Shown: positions 1 through 9,456 of the stretch, one piece after another
Position numbering within the stretch: position 1 is the stretch's first letter
Layout of the letters: every line of letters begins with the position of its first letter
Assembly: GCA_963812795.1 (NCBI GenBank)
Contig: CAWEWG010000014.1
Coordinates: forward strand, 1 to 64,000
Source: Hyphomicrobium_A sp963812795
GTDB lineage: Bacteria > Pseudomonadota > Alphaproteobacteria > Rhizobiales > Hyphomicrobiaceae
Direction: 5' to 3'
DNA: 64,000 bases
Notes under the pieces: generated by a model
Told to the model about the DNA's origin: nothing
Databases searched by the model: none
Seen by the model: the letters and a program-made list of their open reading frames with translations, nothing else
Position numbers and translations under genes: made by a program

Positions 1-277
1 ACCCCCTCCGCCACAGGAATTAGTTCTGTATCAACAGCTTACGCCGTCTCCCTGGGGTTCTAATTTTTAGCGTCTGGGGATTCCGCCCCGCGAGGCCGGC
101 CAGATCGCGAAGAGGCCGTCAGGTTCGCCACCACGCTCGGTGCGCCTCCCCAATTCCCCATCGAAGCCAAGCAGCCTGCCTTAGGCCGGCGTTCGCGCGA
201 CAAAGTCCGTTTCGCGCCATTGATCTCAACGTTCTTGCTCGTGGTACCGTGACCCTTTCCACTGCGGATGCCGAGCC

Positions 278-769
278 ATGAGTTATCGTGCCGCGCAGCA
301 CACCACCATCGTCGTGCTGCGAACATACGACGCCCCCGTTGCTCGGGTTTTTGCCGCCATTTCCGATCCCGACGAGCGCTTGCGACTGAATGGCGGGGGC
401 GATCAGCTGACCATCCTCCCCGAGGAGGCCGATCTACGCGTGGGAGGTCACGACGTCTTCAGGTTCGGCCGTGGCGACAACCTGCGCTTCCGTCGCGAGT
501 CCATCTATCACGACATCGTACCTGAACGTCGGATCGTATCGACGGAGATCGTTTGCGACGGCGACGTGCGGCTGTGGGTTGCCGCAACGACGCTCGAATT
601 CACGGCCGTAGGGGAGCGCACGCAATTGAAGGTGACGGCGCACATCGTGCGCCTCGAGGACGCCGATATCGACGGCTCCGCCCCCCGTTACGAGGCGCTC
701 CTCGACAATCTGGAGCGCCATCTCGGCGGAAATCCGCGCTTTCGTCCTCGCCCGGTGAAGTCCGGCTGA
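278..769 (+). CDS. SRPBCC / AHSA1-like domain protein
   Basis: 163-residue soluble protein. The N-terminal pattern of a short strand followed by a Pro-Val-Ala-Arg-Val-Phe helix and Ala-Ile-Ser-Asp-Pro is typical of the AHSA1/START-like SRPBCC fold, whose members bind hydrophobic ligands or act as Hsp90-ATPase-activator-like proteins. The late Thr-Leu-Glu-Phe and Leu-Lys-Val-Thr strands and the C-terminal helix (Tyr-Glu-Ala-Leu-Leu-Asp-Asn-Leu) complete the fold. The substrate cannot be predicted. It stands alone ahead of the carboxynorspermidine genes, with about 180 bases between. The start is the first ATG of the reading frame; an overlapping ATG ten bases upstream opens a different frame without family resemblance. 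Confidence 0.8.
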   Translation: MSYRAAQHTTIVVLRTYDAPVARVFAAISDPDERLRLNGGGDQLTILPEEADLRVGGHDVFRFGRGDNLRFRRESIYHDIVPERRIVSTEIVCDGDVRLWVAATTLEFTAVGERTQLKVTAHIVRLEDADIDGSAPRYEALLDNLERHLGGNPRFRPRPVKSG

Positions 770-952
770 GCCGATCTAGCGCAGACGTACGGCCATCGGA
801 CCGCGACCTCAACCGGCAGCCTTTGTCACAAAAGCAAGTTAGGCCCGAAGGTGTTGTGCTTGGGGGCCGGCTGCACTAATCCGTCGCCAGACGCCGGCCG
901 GTCAACACTCTACGGCGCGCTTAAGCTTCCATGCTTGCCCCAGGAGACTCAA

Positions 953-2168
953 TTGGAAGGTGTTCTCATCATTGGCGCCGGCGCCGCCGGGTCTGTCACC
1001 GCCCAGAAGTGCGCGATGAACCGCGACGTATTCAAGCGGGTGCACTTGGCGTCGCGTCGGATCGCGAGCTGCGAGGCGGTAGCCAAGCGGTGCGTCACGC
1101 CGATCGAGATCAGCCAGGTTGATGCCGACAATGTCGCCGAGACGGTCGCCTTGATCAACAAGGTCAAGCCCGACCTCGTGATCAACATGGCGCTTCCCTA
1201 CCAGGATCTGCCGATCATGGACGCGTGCCTGGAAACGGGCGTGCACTACCTCGACACCGCCAACTACGAGCCGCGCGATCTCGCCAAGTTCGAGTACTCC
1301 TGGCAGTGGAAGTATCAGGACCGCTACAAGGACAAGGGCATCATGGCGATCCTTGGCTGCGGCTTCGACCCGGGCCAGTCGAACATCTACTGCGCCTACG
1401 CGCAGGAGTTCCTGTTCGACACCATCGAGACCATCGACATCATCGACTGCAACGACGGCAGCCACGGCAAGGCCTTCGCCACCAACTTCAATCCGGAGAT
1501 CAACCTGCGCGAGGTCACGCAGCGCGGCAAGTACTGGAAGGACGGCCAGTGGATCGACATCGATCCGCTGTCGATCGCGGCCATGATCGACTATCCCGGA
1601 GGTCGGCCCGCGCAAGTCGTATCTCATCTATCACGAGGAGGAGGAGAGCCTCGTCGAGAACATCCGCGGCCTGAAGCAGATCCGCTTCTGGATGACGTTC
1701 TCCGACAACTACATCAAGCACCTCGACGTGCTGCAGAACGTCGGCATGACGCGCATCGACCCCGTCATGTACAAGGGCAATCCCGTCATTCCGATGGAGT
1801 TCCTGAAGGAGCTGCTGCCGCCGCCGTCGTCGCTGGGCGAAGGCTACACGGGGCGCACCTCGATCGGCTGCATCTTCACCGGCACGAAGGACGGCAAGCC
1901 CAAGCGCGCCATCATCTACAACGTTTGCGAGCACACGCAGGCCTACAAGGAGACCGGCGCCCAGGCCGTTTCCTACACGACCGGTGTGCCGCCCGTGGTC
2001 GGGGCAATGATGCTCTTCAAGGGCGCTTGGAAGGGCGCCGGCGTCTACAACGTCGAGCAACTCCCCTCAAAGCCGTTCATGGACGAGATCGGCAAGCACG
2101 GCCTGCCCTGGCACATGCGCGAGCTTAGCCCTTCCGAACAGAGCGAGCTCTTCGCCGTCAAGACATGA
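953..2168 (+). pseudogene. Carboxynorspermidine synthase (saccharopine dehydrogenase family), frameshifted
   Basis: Reductive condensation enzyme of the alternative (nor)spermidine route: it joins aspartate semialdehyde to a diamine using NADPH. The N-terminal Rossmann motif GAGAAG lies at about residues 8-13, followed by saccharopine-dehydrogenase-like sequence (NMALPYQDLPIMDACLETG, GCGFDPGQSN). The reading frame breaks near base 1598: an extra G in CCCGGAGG turns the expected Tyr-Pro-Glu-Val-Gly-Pro-Arg into Tyr-Pro-Gly-Gly-Arg. The correct continuation (RFWMTFSDNYIKHLDVLQNV onward) runs in the next frame to 2168. With the base removed, the protein would be 404 residues, normal for the family. 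The start is taken as TTG 953 with AGGAG six bases upstream; an ATG at 851 in the same frame lacks family sequence. It overlaps the decarboxylase start by four bases. An assembly error is as likely as true loss. Confidence 0.8.
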
Positions 2169-3349
2169 TGACGGCGTTGGCTCGGAGGGTTGCTGGCATG
2201 GCGCCGATCATTCCCCCTGATATACGCACCCCCGCCTACGTCCTCGACGTGGCGACGCTGAAGCGCAATCTGGAAACCGTCGCACGCATCCGGCGTGAAG
2301 CAGGCTGCAAGGTTCTGCTGGCGACGAAAGCCTGGGCGATGCCGGCGGCCTTTCCCCTCATGCGCGATACGCTCGACGGCACGACGGCGAGCGGCGAATA
2401 CGAAGCGCGCCTCGGCCGCGAGGAGTTCGGCAAGGAGGTGCACGTCTATGCACCCGCCTACGCGCCCGGCGAGGTCGAGCGCCTGACGTCACTCGCCGAC
2501 CACATCTACTTCAATTCGCCCGAGCAGCTCGCGCGTTTCGGCGGGCTCGCCAAGGCAGCCGGCGCCAAGATCGGCGCGCGCATCAATCCCGGCTTCTCCA
2601 ACGCCACCCTCGGCGGCGCGCTCTACGATCCGTGCGCGCCGTGCTCGCGGTTCGGCACCACGCGGGCGCAGATCGACGAGCTGCCCTGGGGCGAGATCGA
2701 CATCTTCCATGTCCACGCGCTATGCGAGAGCCTGGCGGACGGGTCGGTTGGCCTCATCGAGCAGGTTGCGCGCGAGTTCGTCCCCTACATCCGCCAGGTC
2801 AAGGCGGTGAACTTCGGCGGCGGTCACTTCATCAACAAGCCGGGCTACGACGTGGACAAGCTGATCGCGGCGATCAAGGCCTTCCGCGCCGAGTTCGGCG
2901 TCGAGGTGATCCTCGAGCCGGGCGGCGGCATCATCGTCGATGCGGGCTACCTCGTGGCGACGGTGATCGGCCTGCACTGGAACGAAAAGAACATCGCCAT
3001 CCTCGACACCTCGGCGAGCTGCCACATGCCGGACGTGCTGGAGGTGCCGTATACGCCCGTCGTGATCGGCGCGTCGCCGCCTGGCGTTGCAGCGCACGAC
3101 TACGTTCTGGCTGGCAAGACGTGCATGACGGGCGATGTGATCGGCGAATACTCGTTCGCCGAGCCGCTGCAGGTCGGGAGCCGCGTCGTCTTCACCGACA
3201 TGATGCAGTACAGCTTCGTGAAGAACACCACCTTCAACGGCACGCCGCGGCCCGATCTCGCCATGCTCGAGGAAGACGGCAGCTATCGCGTACTGGCCTC
3301 ATTCGATTACGAGGACTTTCGCCACGGGCTCGGCGCGAGGCATAGCTGA
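2165..3349 (+). CDS. nspC: Carboxynorspermidine decarboxylase
   Basis: PLP-dependent fold-III (alanine racemase-like) decarboxylase of 394 residues that converts carboxynorspermidine or carboxyspermidine to norspermidine or spermidine. The PLP lysine is in KVLLATKAWAMP (about Lys55). Other family blocks are GARINPGFSN, FHVHALCE (the HxH after the barrel strand), NFGGGHFI, EPGGGIIVDAG, and the C-terminal CMTGDVIGEY with the Cys-Asp substrate region. The ATG overlaps the upstream dehydrogenase stop (ATGA), so the two are probably translated together, as for the two-enzyme polyamine module in Vibrio and many alphaproteobacteria. ATG 2198 would also be a possible start. This gene is intact even though its partner is frameshifted. 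Confidence 0.93.
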   Translation: MMTALARRVAGMAPIIPPDIRTPAYVLDVATLKRNLETVARIRREAGCKVLLATKAWAMPAAFPLMRDTLDGTTASGEYEARLGREEFGKEVHVYAPAYAPGEVERLTSLADHIYFNSPEQLARFGGLAKAAGAKIGARINPGFSNATLGGALYDPCAPCSRFGTTRAQIDELPWGEIDIFHVHALCESLADGSVGLIEQVAREFVPYIRQVKAVNFGGGHFINKPGYDVDKLIAAIKAFRAEFGVEVILEPGGGIIVDAGYLVATVIGLHWNEKNIAILDTSASCHMPDVLEVPYTPVVIGASPPGVAAHDYVLAGKTCMTGDVIGEYSFAEPLQVGSRVVFTDMMQYSFVKNTTFNGTPRPDLAMLEEDGSYRVLASFDYEDFRHGLGARHS

Positions 3350-3423
3350 GGTTCGCACGAGATTGGCCTCATCGTCCGCATGTGGCGAGAGAAACATGCG
3401 AGACGCCCTGCAGCGGCCCTGCG

Positions 3424-5268
3424 CTAGGTAGAAACCCGCGCTTTTGCAATCGACAGGCGTATCCTCAACCCATCGGGGTGCCAATCGCGAGAAATCTCGC
3501 CTCCCAATTGCCCCTCCACTGTCGTGCGAGCGATCTTGGTGCCAAAGCCTTCGGCATGGGCCGGGTGATCGACCGGCGGTCCGTTGCGCTCCACCCACGC
3601 CAGGATGAACAACGCGCCCTCCTCGCTGCAGTCGATCTCGACGCGGCCCGCGGGCGTCGAAAGTGCACCATATTTGGCGGCGTTGGTCGCAAACTCATGC
3701 AATAGGAGCGCGAGGCTGGTCAGGGCGCCTCCCGCAACCAAGATATCGATTCCGCTAATGGATACGCGCGTGTTGCCGTCGGACGTCTGGCCGTCATAGG
3801 GGGCGAGGATCGTCTGCAGCAAGGCGTGCAGCGTCGTCGACTGCGGCATGCGATGACCATCATCGGTCATCACCGGAAGCGTGAGCGAGTGAGCCCGCGC
3901 TAAGGCCGATAGTCGCTCGCGCAGGGCCGACGCCAGCTCCGTGGGCGATTTTGCCGAGCGCGCACTCAGCGCAACCACTCCGCTGGCGAGGGCGAAGAGA
4001 TTCTTCACTCGATGGTCCATCTCGCGGAGCAACAAGCGCTGCTGCTCCTCCGCCCGCCTTCGCTCGCCGATGTCGCGGGCGATCTTCGATGCGCCGATGA
4101 TCCTGCCATCGCGATCTCGCACCGGCGAGATCGTCAGCGAAATATCGACTAGGCTTCCATCCTTGCGCTGCCGCATGGTTTCGTAGTGGTCGACACGCTC
4201 GCCGGCGCGAATGCGCGCGATGATGGCCGGCTCCTCATCGTGCCGATCGACCGGGATCAGCATGGTCACAGGCTTGCCGATCGCTTCGGCGGCCGTATAG
4301 CCGAATAGCCGCTCGGCGCCGCGATTCCAGTTCGTGATGATGCCGTCCAGGTTCTTGGCCAGAATGGCATCGTCGGAGGACTCGACGATGGCGGCAATGC
4401 CTCGAAAGCGGGCTTCACTCTCGCGAATTTGCTTGTCGGCCTCGTGCCGCTCGGAAATATCCACCAGCGCGTTCACTGCGCCGATGAGGGTTCCTGCCGC
4501 ATCGAAGAGGGGCGTTGGATAGGGAATGAACGGAACGCGCGTGCCGTCCGGCCGCTCGGCGATGGCCTCCATACCCCTAATGGGGCGCTGCTCCCTCAGA
4601 GCCATGGCCATCGGGCATTCGTCGTGAGGCAGCGGCGTGCCGTCGGGCCAATACAGCTTCCACGAGCCGCAGAACTCGCTCTTGCCAAGTTCCGGGCGCA
4701 GCCCCCAAAGCACGGCTGCTGCGTCATTGTAGAACGTGATGTGGCCGGCAGCGTCGGTGGTGTAGACGGCCGCGGGCAGCGCTTGCAGCAGATCGGTGGA
4801 GGTCGGCGCGTGTCCGTTCGAGCGAACCTGTCTTGGTTCGGGCCGTTCGCGGAAGACATTCACCGCGCCGACCACTCGACCACTGACGTCCTTGATCGCC
4901 TCGATGTTCACCAGCGCTACGATGCGGGTTCCATCGGGTCGCTCGATAGCGATTTCCTGGTCACGCAGTGCGTCCCCGGTGGCGAGGACATCGGCCATGG
5001 GGCATTTGGCGTGAGGCACCAGGCTCCCATCCAGCCCGTACAGGCGATAGGAACCGCAATAGCGAACGGCTGGGTCGCCGAGCTGTGGCGTGCAGCCCCA
5101 TAGTTCAGCGGCGACGCGGTTGTAGCGGACGATAAGGCCGGCTTGGTCGCAGACGTAGACGCCGACCGGCAGCAAATCCAGCAGGCGGTCGGGAAGGTCG
5201 AGGATCCGCTCGTCGAGCAGCGCCTGCAACTGGGGCGCAGCGTCTCGGAGTCCGGCAGACATTTCCAT
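3424..5268 (-). CDS. HWE-family sensor histidine kinase with three PAS domains
   Basis: Cytoplasmic sensor kinase of about 614 residues with no membrane segment. Two closely related PAS domains (about 35-140 and 160-270) share the unusual CGS-x-(R/K)LY...DG...PH..CPMA block. A third, classical PAS/PAC follows at about 290-400 (ITNWNRGAERLFGYTAAEAI). The dimerisation box is EMDHRVKNLFAL with phospho-accepting His419. The catalytic part has the HWE hallmarks: LLLHEFATNAAKYGAL (His524) and LAWVERNGP (Trp558, Glu560), with the short ATP lid of this rhizobial family. The start is ATG 5268, preceded by GGAG at six bases; a TTG 24 bases upstream is in frame. The ligand is unknown. Nearby stand a Crp/Fnr regulator and a receiver-only protein that could be partners, but linkage is only by proximity. 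Confidence 0.9.
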   Translation of the reverse strand: MEMSAGLRDAAPQLQALLDERILDLPDRLLDLLPVGVYVCDQAGLIVRYNRVAAELWGCTPQLGDPAVRYCGSYRLYGLDGSLVPHAKCPMADVLATGDALRDQEIAIERPDGTRIVALVNIEAIKDVSGRVVGAVNVFRERPEPRQVRSNGHAPTSTDLLQALPAAVYTTDAAGHITFYNDAAAVLWGLRPELGKSEFCGSWKLYWPDGTPLPHDECPMAMALREQRPIRGMEAIAERPDGTRVPFIPYPTPLFDAAGTLIGAVNALVDISERHEADKQIRESEARFRGIAAIVESSDDAILAKNLDGIITNWNRGAERLFGYTAAEAIGKPVTMLIPVDRHDEEPAIIARIRAGERVDHYETMRQRKDGSLVDISLTISPVRDRDGRIIGASKIARDIGERRRAEEQQRLLLREMDHRVKNLFALASGVVALSARSAKSPTELASALRERLSALARAHSLTLPVMTDDGHRMPQSTTLHALLQTILAPYDGQTSDGNTRVSISGIDILVAGGALTSLALLLHEFATNAAKYGALSTPAGRVEIDCSEEGALFILAWVERNGPPVDHPAHAEGFGTKIARTTVEGQLGGEISRDWHPDGLRIRLSIAKARVST

Positions 5269-5293
5269 GGCATGCTCCACCAAGTGCCTCAAA

Positions 5294-5506
5294 TTAGCAC
5301 TCTGTTCCCGTTGCGCAATTGACGGTTATCAAATTGGGCCACAACGCCAAAAAGCTGGCGATTTCGGCCAGAAACCGCTGGGCGCGGTTTTCCGCTTCAT
5401 GGTCGGGCGGGCGTGCGGGACGACAGAGCAACTCATCCGTAGACTGCATAGATATCAGGGTCGGCTTTTCAGTCCCGGTGGGCTGTTCAAAATACGCGGT
5501 CGACAT
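5294..5506 (-). pseudogene. Remnant of the N-terminus of a GAF-type rhizobial sensor kinase
   Basis: 70-codon frame immediately upstream of the HWE kinase on the same strand. Residues about 20-52 (TDELLCRPARPPDHEAEN then RAQRFLAEIA) resemble the conserved leader that precedes the GAF domain in many rhizobial HWE kinases, where it continues into a Cys-rich GAF strand. Here the similarity stops after the helix and the frame ends 18 codons later. No GAF core follows in any frame before the kinase start. I read it as a truncated sensor gene. It has no convincing ribosome binding site. The family assignment is from memory of those proteins and needs a search. Confidence 0.4.
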
Positions 5507-5570
5507 AGCACCATACAGTCATCTGGCAGAACCTTTGCGTATCTCTTACTCTATCAAATACGGCCCGCGC

Positions 5571-6251
5571 CTAACGATAGTCGGCGCCGACGTACGTTCC
5601 GTTCGACATCTTCTCTAGCTGTGTCCGGTCGAGAATTACGACATTGCCGCGCTTGCGGGCAATGATGCCGGCGCGTTCCAGCTCCTGCATCGCGACCGTG
5701 ACCCCGGGACGACGAACGCCCAGCATCATCGACAAGAACTCGTGGGTCAGGGGAAGCTCGGGGCCGTCGAGGCGATCGTCGGCCATTAGCAGCCACCGCG
5801 CCAAGCGCTCTTCGATCTTTGAGCGGCCGTTGGCGACTGCAGTTCGTGTCGTCTGCTCAAGAAAGGCGTGCGCGTAACGGAGCATCGAACGGTGCAGGGT
5901 CACGCTCTTGTCGATCGCCTTGCGCAGATCGCCGGCGCGCACACATCGACCGTCGCCCGCGGCCTGCATGAATACTTCGTTGGAGTTGCGGTCGTTCCCC
6001 AAGACGACCGGGAGCCCCGTCATGCCCTCGCGCCCAATCAAACCGACCTCGATGGGATGCTTACCGCCGCTATCGGCCACGACCGAGGCAAATCCGCGTT
6101 CAGGAAAATAGATGACTTTGATTGGTTTGCCCCCCCTTTCCAGGACCTTGCGTAACGGGAGGTCGGCTTGCTCAAGAAACGGCTCCAGGAGTTGGAAGTC
6201 GGTGCTCGAAAGACGCGAAAGGATGAGATTCTTCGAATCTGATTGACGCAT
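5571..6251 (-). CDS. Crp/Fnr-family transcriptional regulator
   Basis: 226 residues. An N-terminal cyclic-nucleotide-binding-like beta barrel runs over about 10-125 (VIYFPERGFASVV, VGLIGREGMTGLP), followed by the long dimer helix and a C-terminal winged helix of the Crp type at about 150-220 (ERLARWLLMADDRL, THEFLSMMLGVRRPGVTVAM as recognition region). The effector-pocket Arg-Ser/Thr of true cAMP receptors and the N-terminal Fe-S cysteines of Fnr are both absent, so the signal is unknown. Such GREGMTG proteins are common stress or oxygen regulators in rhizobia. Transcribed toward the HWE kinase. Confidence 0.9.
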   Translation of the reverse strand: MRQSDSKNLILSRLSSTDFQLLEPFLEQADLPLRKVLERGGKPIKVIYFPERGFASVVADSGGKHPIEVGLIGREGMTGLPVVLGNDRNSNEVFMQAAGDGRCVRAGDLRKAIDKSVTLHRSMLRYAHAFLEQTTRTAVANGRSKIEERLARWLLMADDRLDGPELPLTHEFLSMMLGVRRPGVTVAMQELERAGIIARKRGNVVILDRTQLEKMSNGTYVGADYR

Positions 6252-6506
6252 GGCTCTCGTCCCGATGGGGCAAGAGCACTGGCATCTCTCAGCCGTCCGC
6301 GCCCTAAAACGAGCGGACGATGGCGAAGGCTACTCTCTTAGTTCCAGAATGCCAAATATGCGGAAAGTACGATTTCGGACAGTCTCGCGGAACGGGCGCA
6401 TGCTGAGGAGCGTTTGATCGGCACGAGCCATCCGCCATTAAGCAATAAGCCAAAAGAAACATCCCGGATCGGCCACTCCCCACCCAATAAACAATGGAGG
6501 CACAGA

Positions 6507-6881
6507 ATGCGTGCCGGCCAAGCGGGGCTTATCGTGCTCGTCGTCGAAGACGACGCACTCATCCGTTGCGACGTTGTCAGCGAGCTGTCTGCGCAAGGCT
6601 GGGATGTCCTCGACGCACCAAGCGGAGACGCAGCCCTTGCCCTGGCCAAGGACAACCGCGTCGATGTCCTCGTCACCGACATTCAACTCGGCGACTCGGC
6701 CAACGGTTGGGTTGTCGCCGAGGGGGTGCGTGATCTCTGGCCTGACGCGGCGGTGATCTACACCTCGGGCAACACGTCCGATCGGTCTCGGCTGGTTCGC
6801 GGTGGCGTGTTTTTCAACAAGCCCTGCGATCTGGGACAGCTCGCTGACACGTGCCATCGTCTTTGTGCGCCACACGCCTGA
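6507..6881 (+). CDS. Receiver-only response regulator
   Basis: 124-residue stand-alone REC domain. The acidic pocket is VVEDD (Glu14-Asp16), the phospho-acceptor Asp58 is in VLVTDIQLGD, Thr/Ser is at TSGN and the conserved Lys105 at FNKP. There is no output domain, so it probably relays phosphate or acts by protein contact, as single-domain regulators paired with HWE kinases often do. ATG 6507 is chosen because GGAGG lies six bases upstream; the frame opens 31 codons earlier but that part has no family character. Divergent from the Crp/Fnr gene, separated by about 255 bases without a further gene. Confidence 0.88.
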   Translation: MRAGQAGLIVLVVEDDALIRCDVVSELSAQGWDVLDAPSGDAALALAKDNRVDVLVTDIQLGDSANGWVVAEGVRDLWPDAAVIYTSGNTSDRSRLVRGGVFFNKPCDLGQLADTCHRLCAPHA

Positions 6882-6939
6882 CGGATCGGCCTGCGAGCCG
6901 GCGTCCTCGCCTCCGCGCGAGCTGGGCTGGCGGCACCGG

Positions 6940-8094
6940 CTACTTGGCGGCGCCTTCGGTCTTCTCGGCGGGGATGCCGAGCTTGCCTTCCAAGGTCGTG
7001 ATCTGCTCGCGCAGCTTCTTCTGCTCCTGCCCGCGGCGGACCATCTGCATCTGAATCTTACCGATCTCCATCGACAACGTGCGCCGCGAGTTGGCGTCGC
7101 CGGAGCTGCCCGTCTCGTATTGCCTTTCAAAGATCTTCTGCTGATCCGCCTGGTTGGACTCGGTGAGCTGCCGTAGCCGCTCGCGCGCCTGGGCCAGGGC
7201 GACGATGTTGGAGGTCTGCTCGGCGTCGGACTTCTTGCTCACCTCGTCCTCGAGCGAGCGCATCCGCTGCTGCAAGGCATCGGAATCCTTGTCACCTGTC
7301 GCCGAGCGGACGCTCGCGGCAGCCGACTTCTGGAAATAGAATTCGCCGGTCAGCGCCGAGTGGTCCCACGGCACCTGCTTGCCGCCCGTCGCGGCCAGCA
7401 CATCCTTGCGCACTTCGATCATGACCGAGGTGAGATTGCGATCGGGTTCGACGGCGTGCTTGGCGAGCGCGGCAGTGAAGGGTGAATTGCGGCCCGTACC
7501 GTCGAGCGCCACGTTCCCCGGTTGCGTCGAGTAGGCGATGAAGGTGCCGACCCCCGTATCGACCTGGGCGAGACCCTTGCCGATGCTCGCCGAGCGCGTG
7601 CCCATGGAGCGCGCCAGGTTTCCAGCAAAGGGATTGTCGCGGCAGGCGTCGAGGAACACGATGTTGGTCTTGTCGGCGCGTCCAAGCTCCATCTGCTTGA
7701 GGACGAAGTCGAGGTTGACGGCATCGAAGTCGAGGTCGCGCTCGCTCTGCACGCGGGCATCGACGGGCAGCAGAAAGTTGCGCCCGGCTACCTGCAGGCC
7801 GTGGCCGGCATAGAAGAAGATGGCGGCGTCGGCATTCTCCAGGAGGTCGGCGAAATTGCGCACCTTGGTGTCGAACGCGCGCTTGTCGACATCGATGCCT
7901 AGGATGACCTCGAAGCCGGCGCGCTTGAGCGCCGCGGCGATGTCGTTGGCGTCGTTCACCGGGTTGGGGAGCGCCGGGACCTGCGCGTAGTTCGAATTGC
8001 CGATGATCAGCGCCACGCGCTTTTCGGCGGCGGCCGGCAGGCTGAAGATGAGGGGCGTCAGCAAAACGGCGAGGAGGGTGCGGAAGCTGGACAT
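6940..8094 (-). CDS. Secreted caspase-like (C14 family) peptidase with C-terminal coiled coil
   Basis: 384 residues. A signal peptide ends near AAA-EK (residue 24). The caspase p20-like fold follows directly: RVALIIGNSNY, a NDANDIAAAL helix, FFYAGHG with catalytic His98 and FLDACRDNP with catalytic Cys151. The dyad is therefore intact. After the fold (to about 255) comes a long charged helical region, about 265-375, predicted as coiled coil. Bacterial metacaspase-type peptidases usually cut after Arg or Lys, but the specificity is not shown here. Export implies a periplasmic role. It has no obvious operon partner: the receiver gene converges from the left and the FAD oxidoreductase lies behind it. 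Confidence 0.88.
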   Translation of the reverse strand: MSSFRTLLAVLLTPLIFSLPAAAEKRVALIIGNSNYAQVPALPNPVNDANDIAAALKRAGFEVILGIDVDKRAFDTKVRNFADLLENADAAIFFYAGHGLQVAGRNFLLPVDARVQSERDLDFDAVNLDFVLKQMELGRADKTNIVFLDACRDNPFAGNLARSMGTRSASIGKGLAQVDTGVGTFIAYSTQPGNVALDGTGRNSPFTAALAKHAVEPDRNLTSVMIEVRKDVLAATGGKQVPWDHSALTGEFYFQKSAAASVRSATGDKDSDALQQRMRSLEDEVSKKSDAEQTSNIVALAQARERLRQLTESNQADQQKIFERQYETGSSGDANSRRTLSMEIGKIQMQMVRRGQEQKKLREQITTLEGKLGIPAEKTEGAAK

Positions 8095-8205
8095 GGGGAT
8101 CCCGGTTGCTCTGGACGTCGGCTTTACACGGCCGCTCGGCGGTCCAGCAATCAGCAGAGCAGCGTGACGACTTTGAGACTGCCGCCCAGCCCAGTATGGC
8201 CAAAA

Positions 8206-9456
8206 TCAGGCTGGACGCCCGAACGCGAAGAGCTCGGCATCGGGATCGCGATCTCCGCACAGCTCCGCGGCGAGGATCTGCGAGGCGATCATGGCGAAGG
8301 TTATGCCGTTGCCGCCGTAGCCCAGGACGCCATAGCACCCAGGCATGTCGGGGATGGCCCCGATGCTTGGCAGGCCGCCCTCGCTCTCGCCGAAGGTGCC
8401 CGTCCAACGGAAATCGGCGGCGACGTCGAGCGCCGGCAGTAGCGCCTTGGCTTTTGCCTGCAGCGCCTCGATCTTGACCGGCAGCAAGGCGTCGCGCAGC
8501 GTCTCGTCGTCGATGTCTTCGTCCTCGCCGCCCACGATGACACGGCCGTCAAGCGTCGTGCGGATATAGAGATAGGGGTCGGCCGCCTCCCAGATGAGCT
8601 CGCGGTTGGGCCACACGGCGCCCGGCTGCGCCTTAGTGGCAAAGGCCCAAGTTGAAGTGCGCTTATGCCCCTCGGTTGGTACTCCGTGCGCCAGCTCGTA
8701 GCCGGTTGCGAAGACGAGTGCGCGTGCCGCTATCTCCATGCCATCGTCGCTTGCCAGCATGACCCCTCCGGAGGAGGGCTGCACGTCGGCGATCTGTACG
8801 GGCGCGAGAAGTCGGCAGCCGCGTCGTTGCGCTATCGTCAGCAGGCCGTCGGTCAATTGCACCGGGTTGACTTCGGCCGCGCCCTGCGAATAGAGGGCGG
8901 CCTCGCGGTCGATGCCTGCGAGCCCATGCAGATCGGCGCGTCCGAGCAGGATTGTCGGCAGCCCGATTGATTGACGCATCACAAATTCTTCCGCCAACCG
9001 CCCCGGGTCCAAGACATTCCCCGCCAGATAGACGGCGTTGCGGTTCTGCCAATCGCAGGCGATGCCAAGACTCCGGACGAGCCGCGCCAGATCTTGGACT
9101 GAACGGTATGAGCGCTGCCAGATGCGCGCGGCGCGCTCGAGGCCAATGCTGGCGGCGAGATGGATGAGAGGCGTATCGATCTCGAACTGCAGCAGTGCCG
9201 TGCTTGCCGCTGTGCTGCCGTGGCCAGGAGGCCGGCGATCCAGCACTACCGTCGACAAGCCGCGCGCTGTGGCTGCTTCAGCCAGCAGCGCACCGCTGAT
9301 GCCGGCGCCCAGAATGGCGACATCGACGCTGAGCCCGCTGCGCAGTCGTTCAGCCGAAGGTGCCGACGACCGATAGGCTCGCCACACTTGTTCGCCCGTG
9401 CGTAGGTCGCGAACTTCGGTGGCTGAGTCGGTCGTCGAGATGTCGTTGGGGGACAT
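8206..9456 (-). CDS. FAD-dependent oxidoreductase (DAO family)
   Basis: About 416 residues from ATG 9456. An N-terminal FAD-binding motif VDVAILGAGISGALLAE is followed by the Glu/Asp of VVLDRR and the glycine-oxidase-like block GSTAASTALLQFEID. The C-terminal part has GYGGNGITFAM, which closes over the flavin in DAO enzymes. It resembles glycine/sarcosine oxidase or gamma-glutamylputrescine oxidase-like proteins, and the substrate is unknown. The frame is open to 9594 with further ATGs at 9489 and 9594; the shortest gives the usual family start (DLRTGEQVWRAY). No Rieske domain is fused. Confidence 0.85.
   Translation of the reverse strand: MSPNDISTTDSATEVRDLRTGEQVWRAYRSSAPSAERLRSGLSVDVAILGAGISGALLAEAATARGLSTVVLDRRPPGHGSTAASTALLQFEIDTPLIHLAASIGLERAARIWQRSYRSVQDLARLVRSLGIACDWQNRNAVYLAGNVLDPGRLAEEFVMRQSIGLPTILLGRADLHGLAGIDREAALYSQGAAEVNPVQLTDGLLTIAQRRGCRLLAPVQIADVQPSSGGVMLASDDGMEIAARALVFATGYELAHGVPTEGHKRTSTWAFATKAQPGAVWPNRELIWEAADPYLYIRTTLDGRVIVGGEDEDIDDETLRDALLPVKIEALQAKAKALLPALDVAADFRWTGTFGESEGGLPSIGAIPDMPGCYGVLGYGGNGITFAMIASQILAAELCGDRDPDAELFAFGRPA

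Noticed and set aside
902..1627. 241-codon frame antisense to the saccharopine-dehydrogenase-like gene
   Set aside because: No family character; mirrors the real gene.
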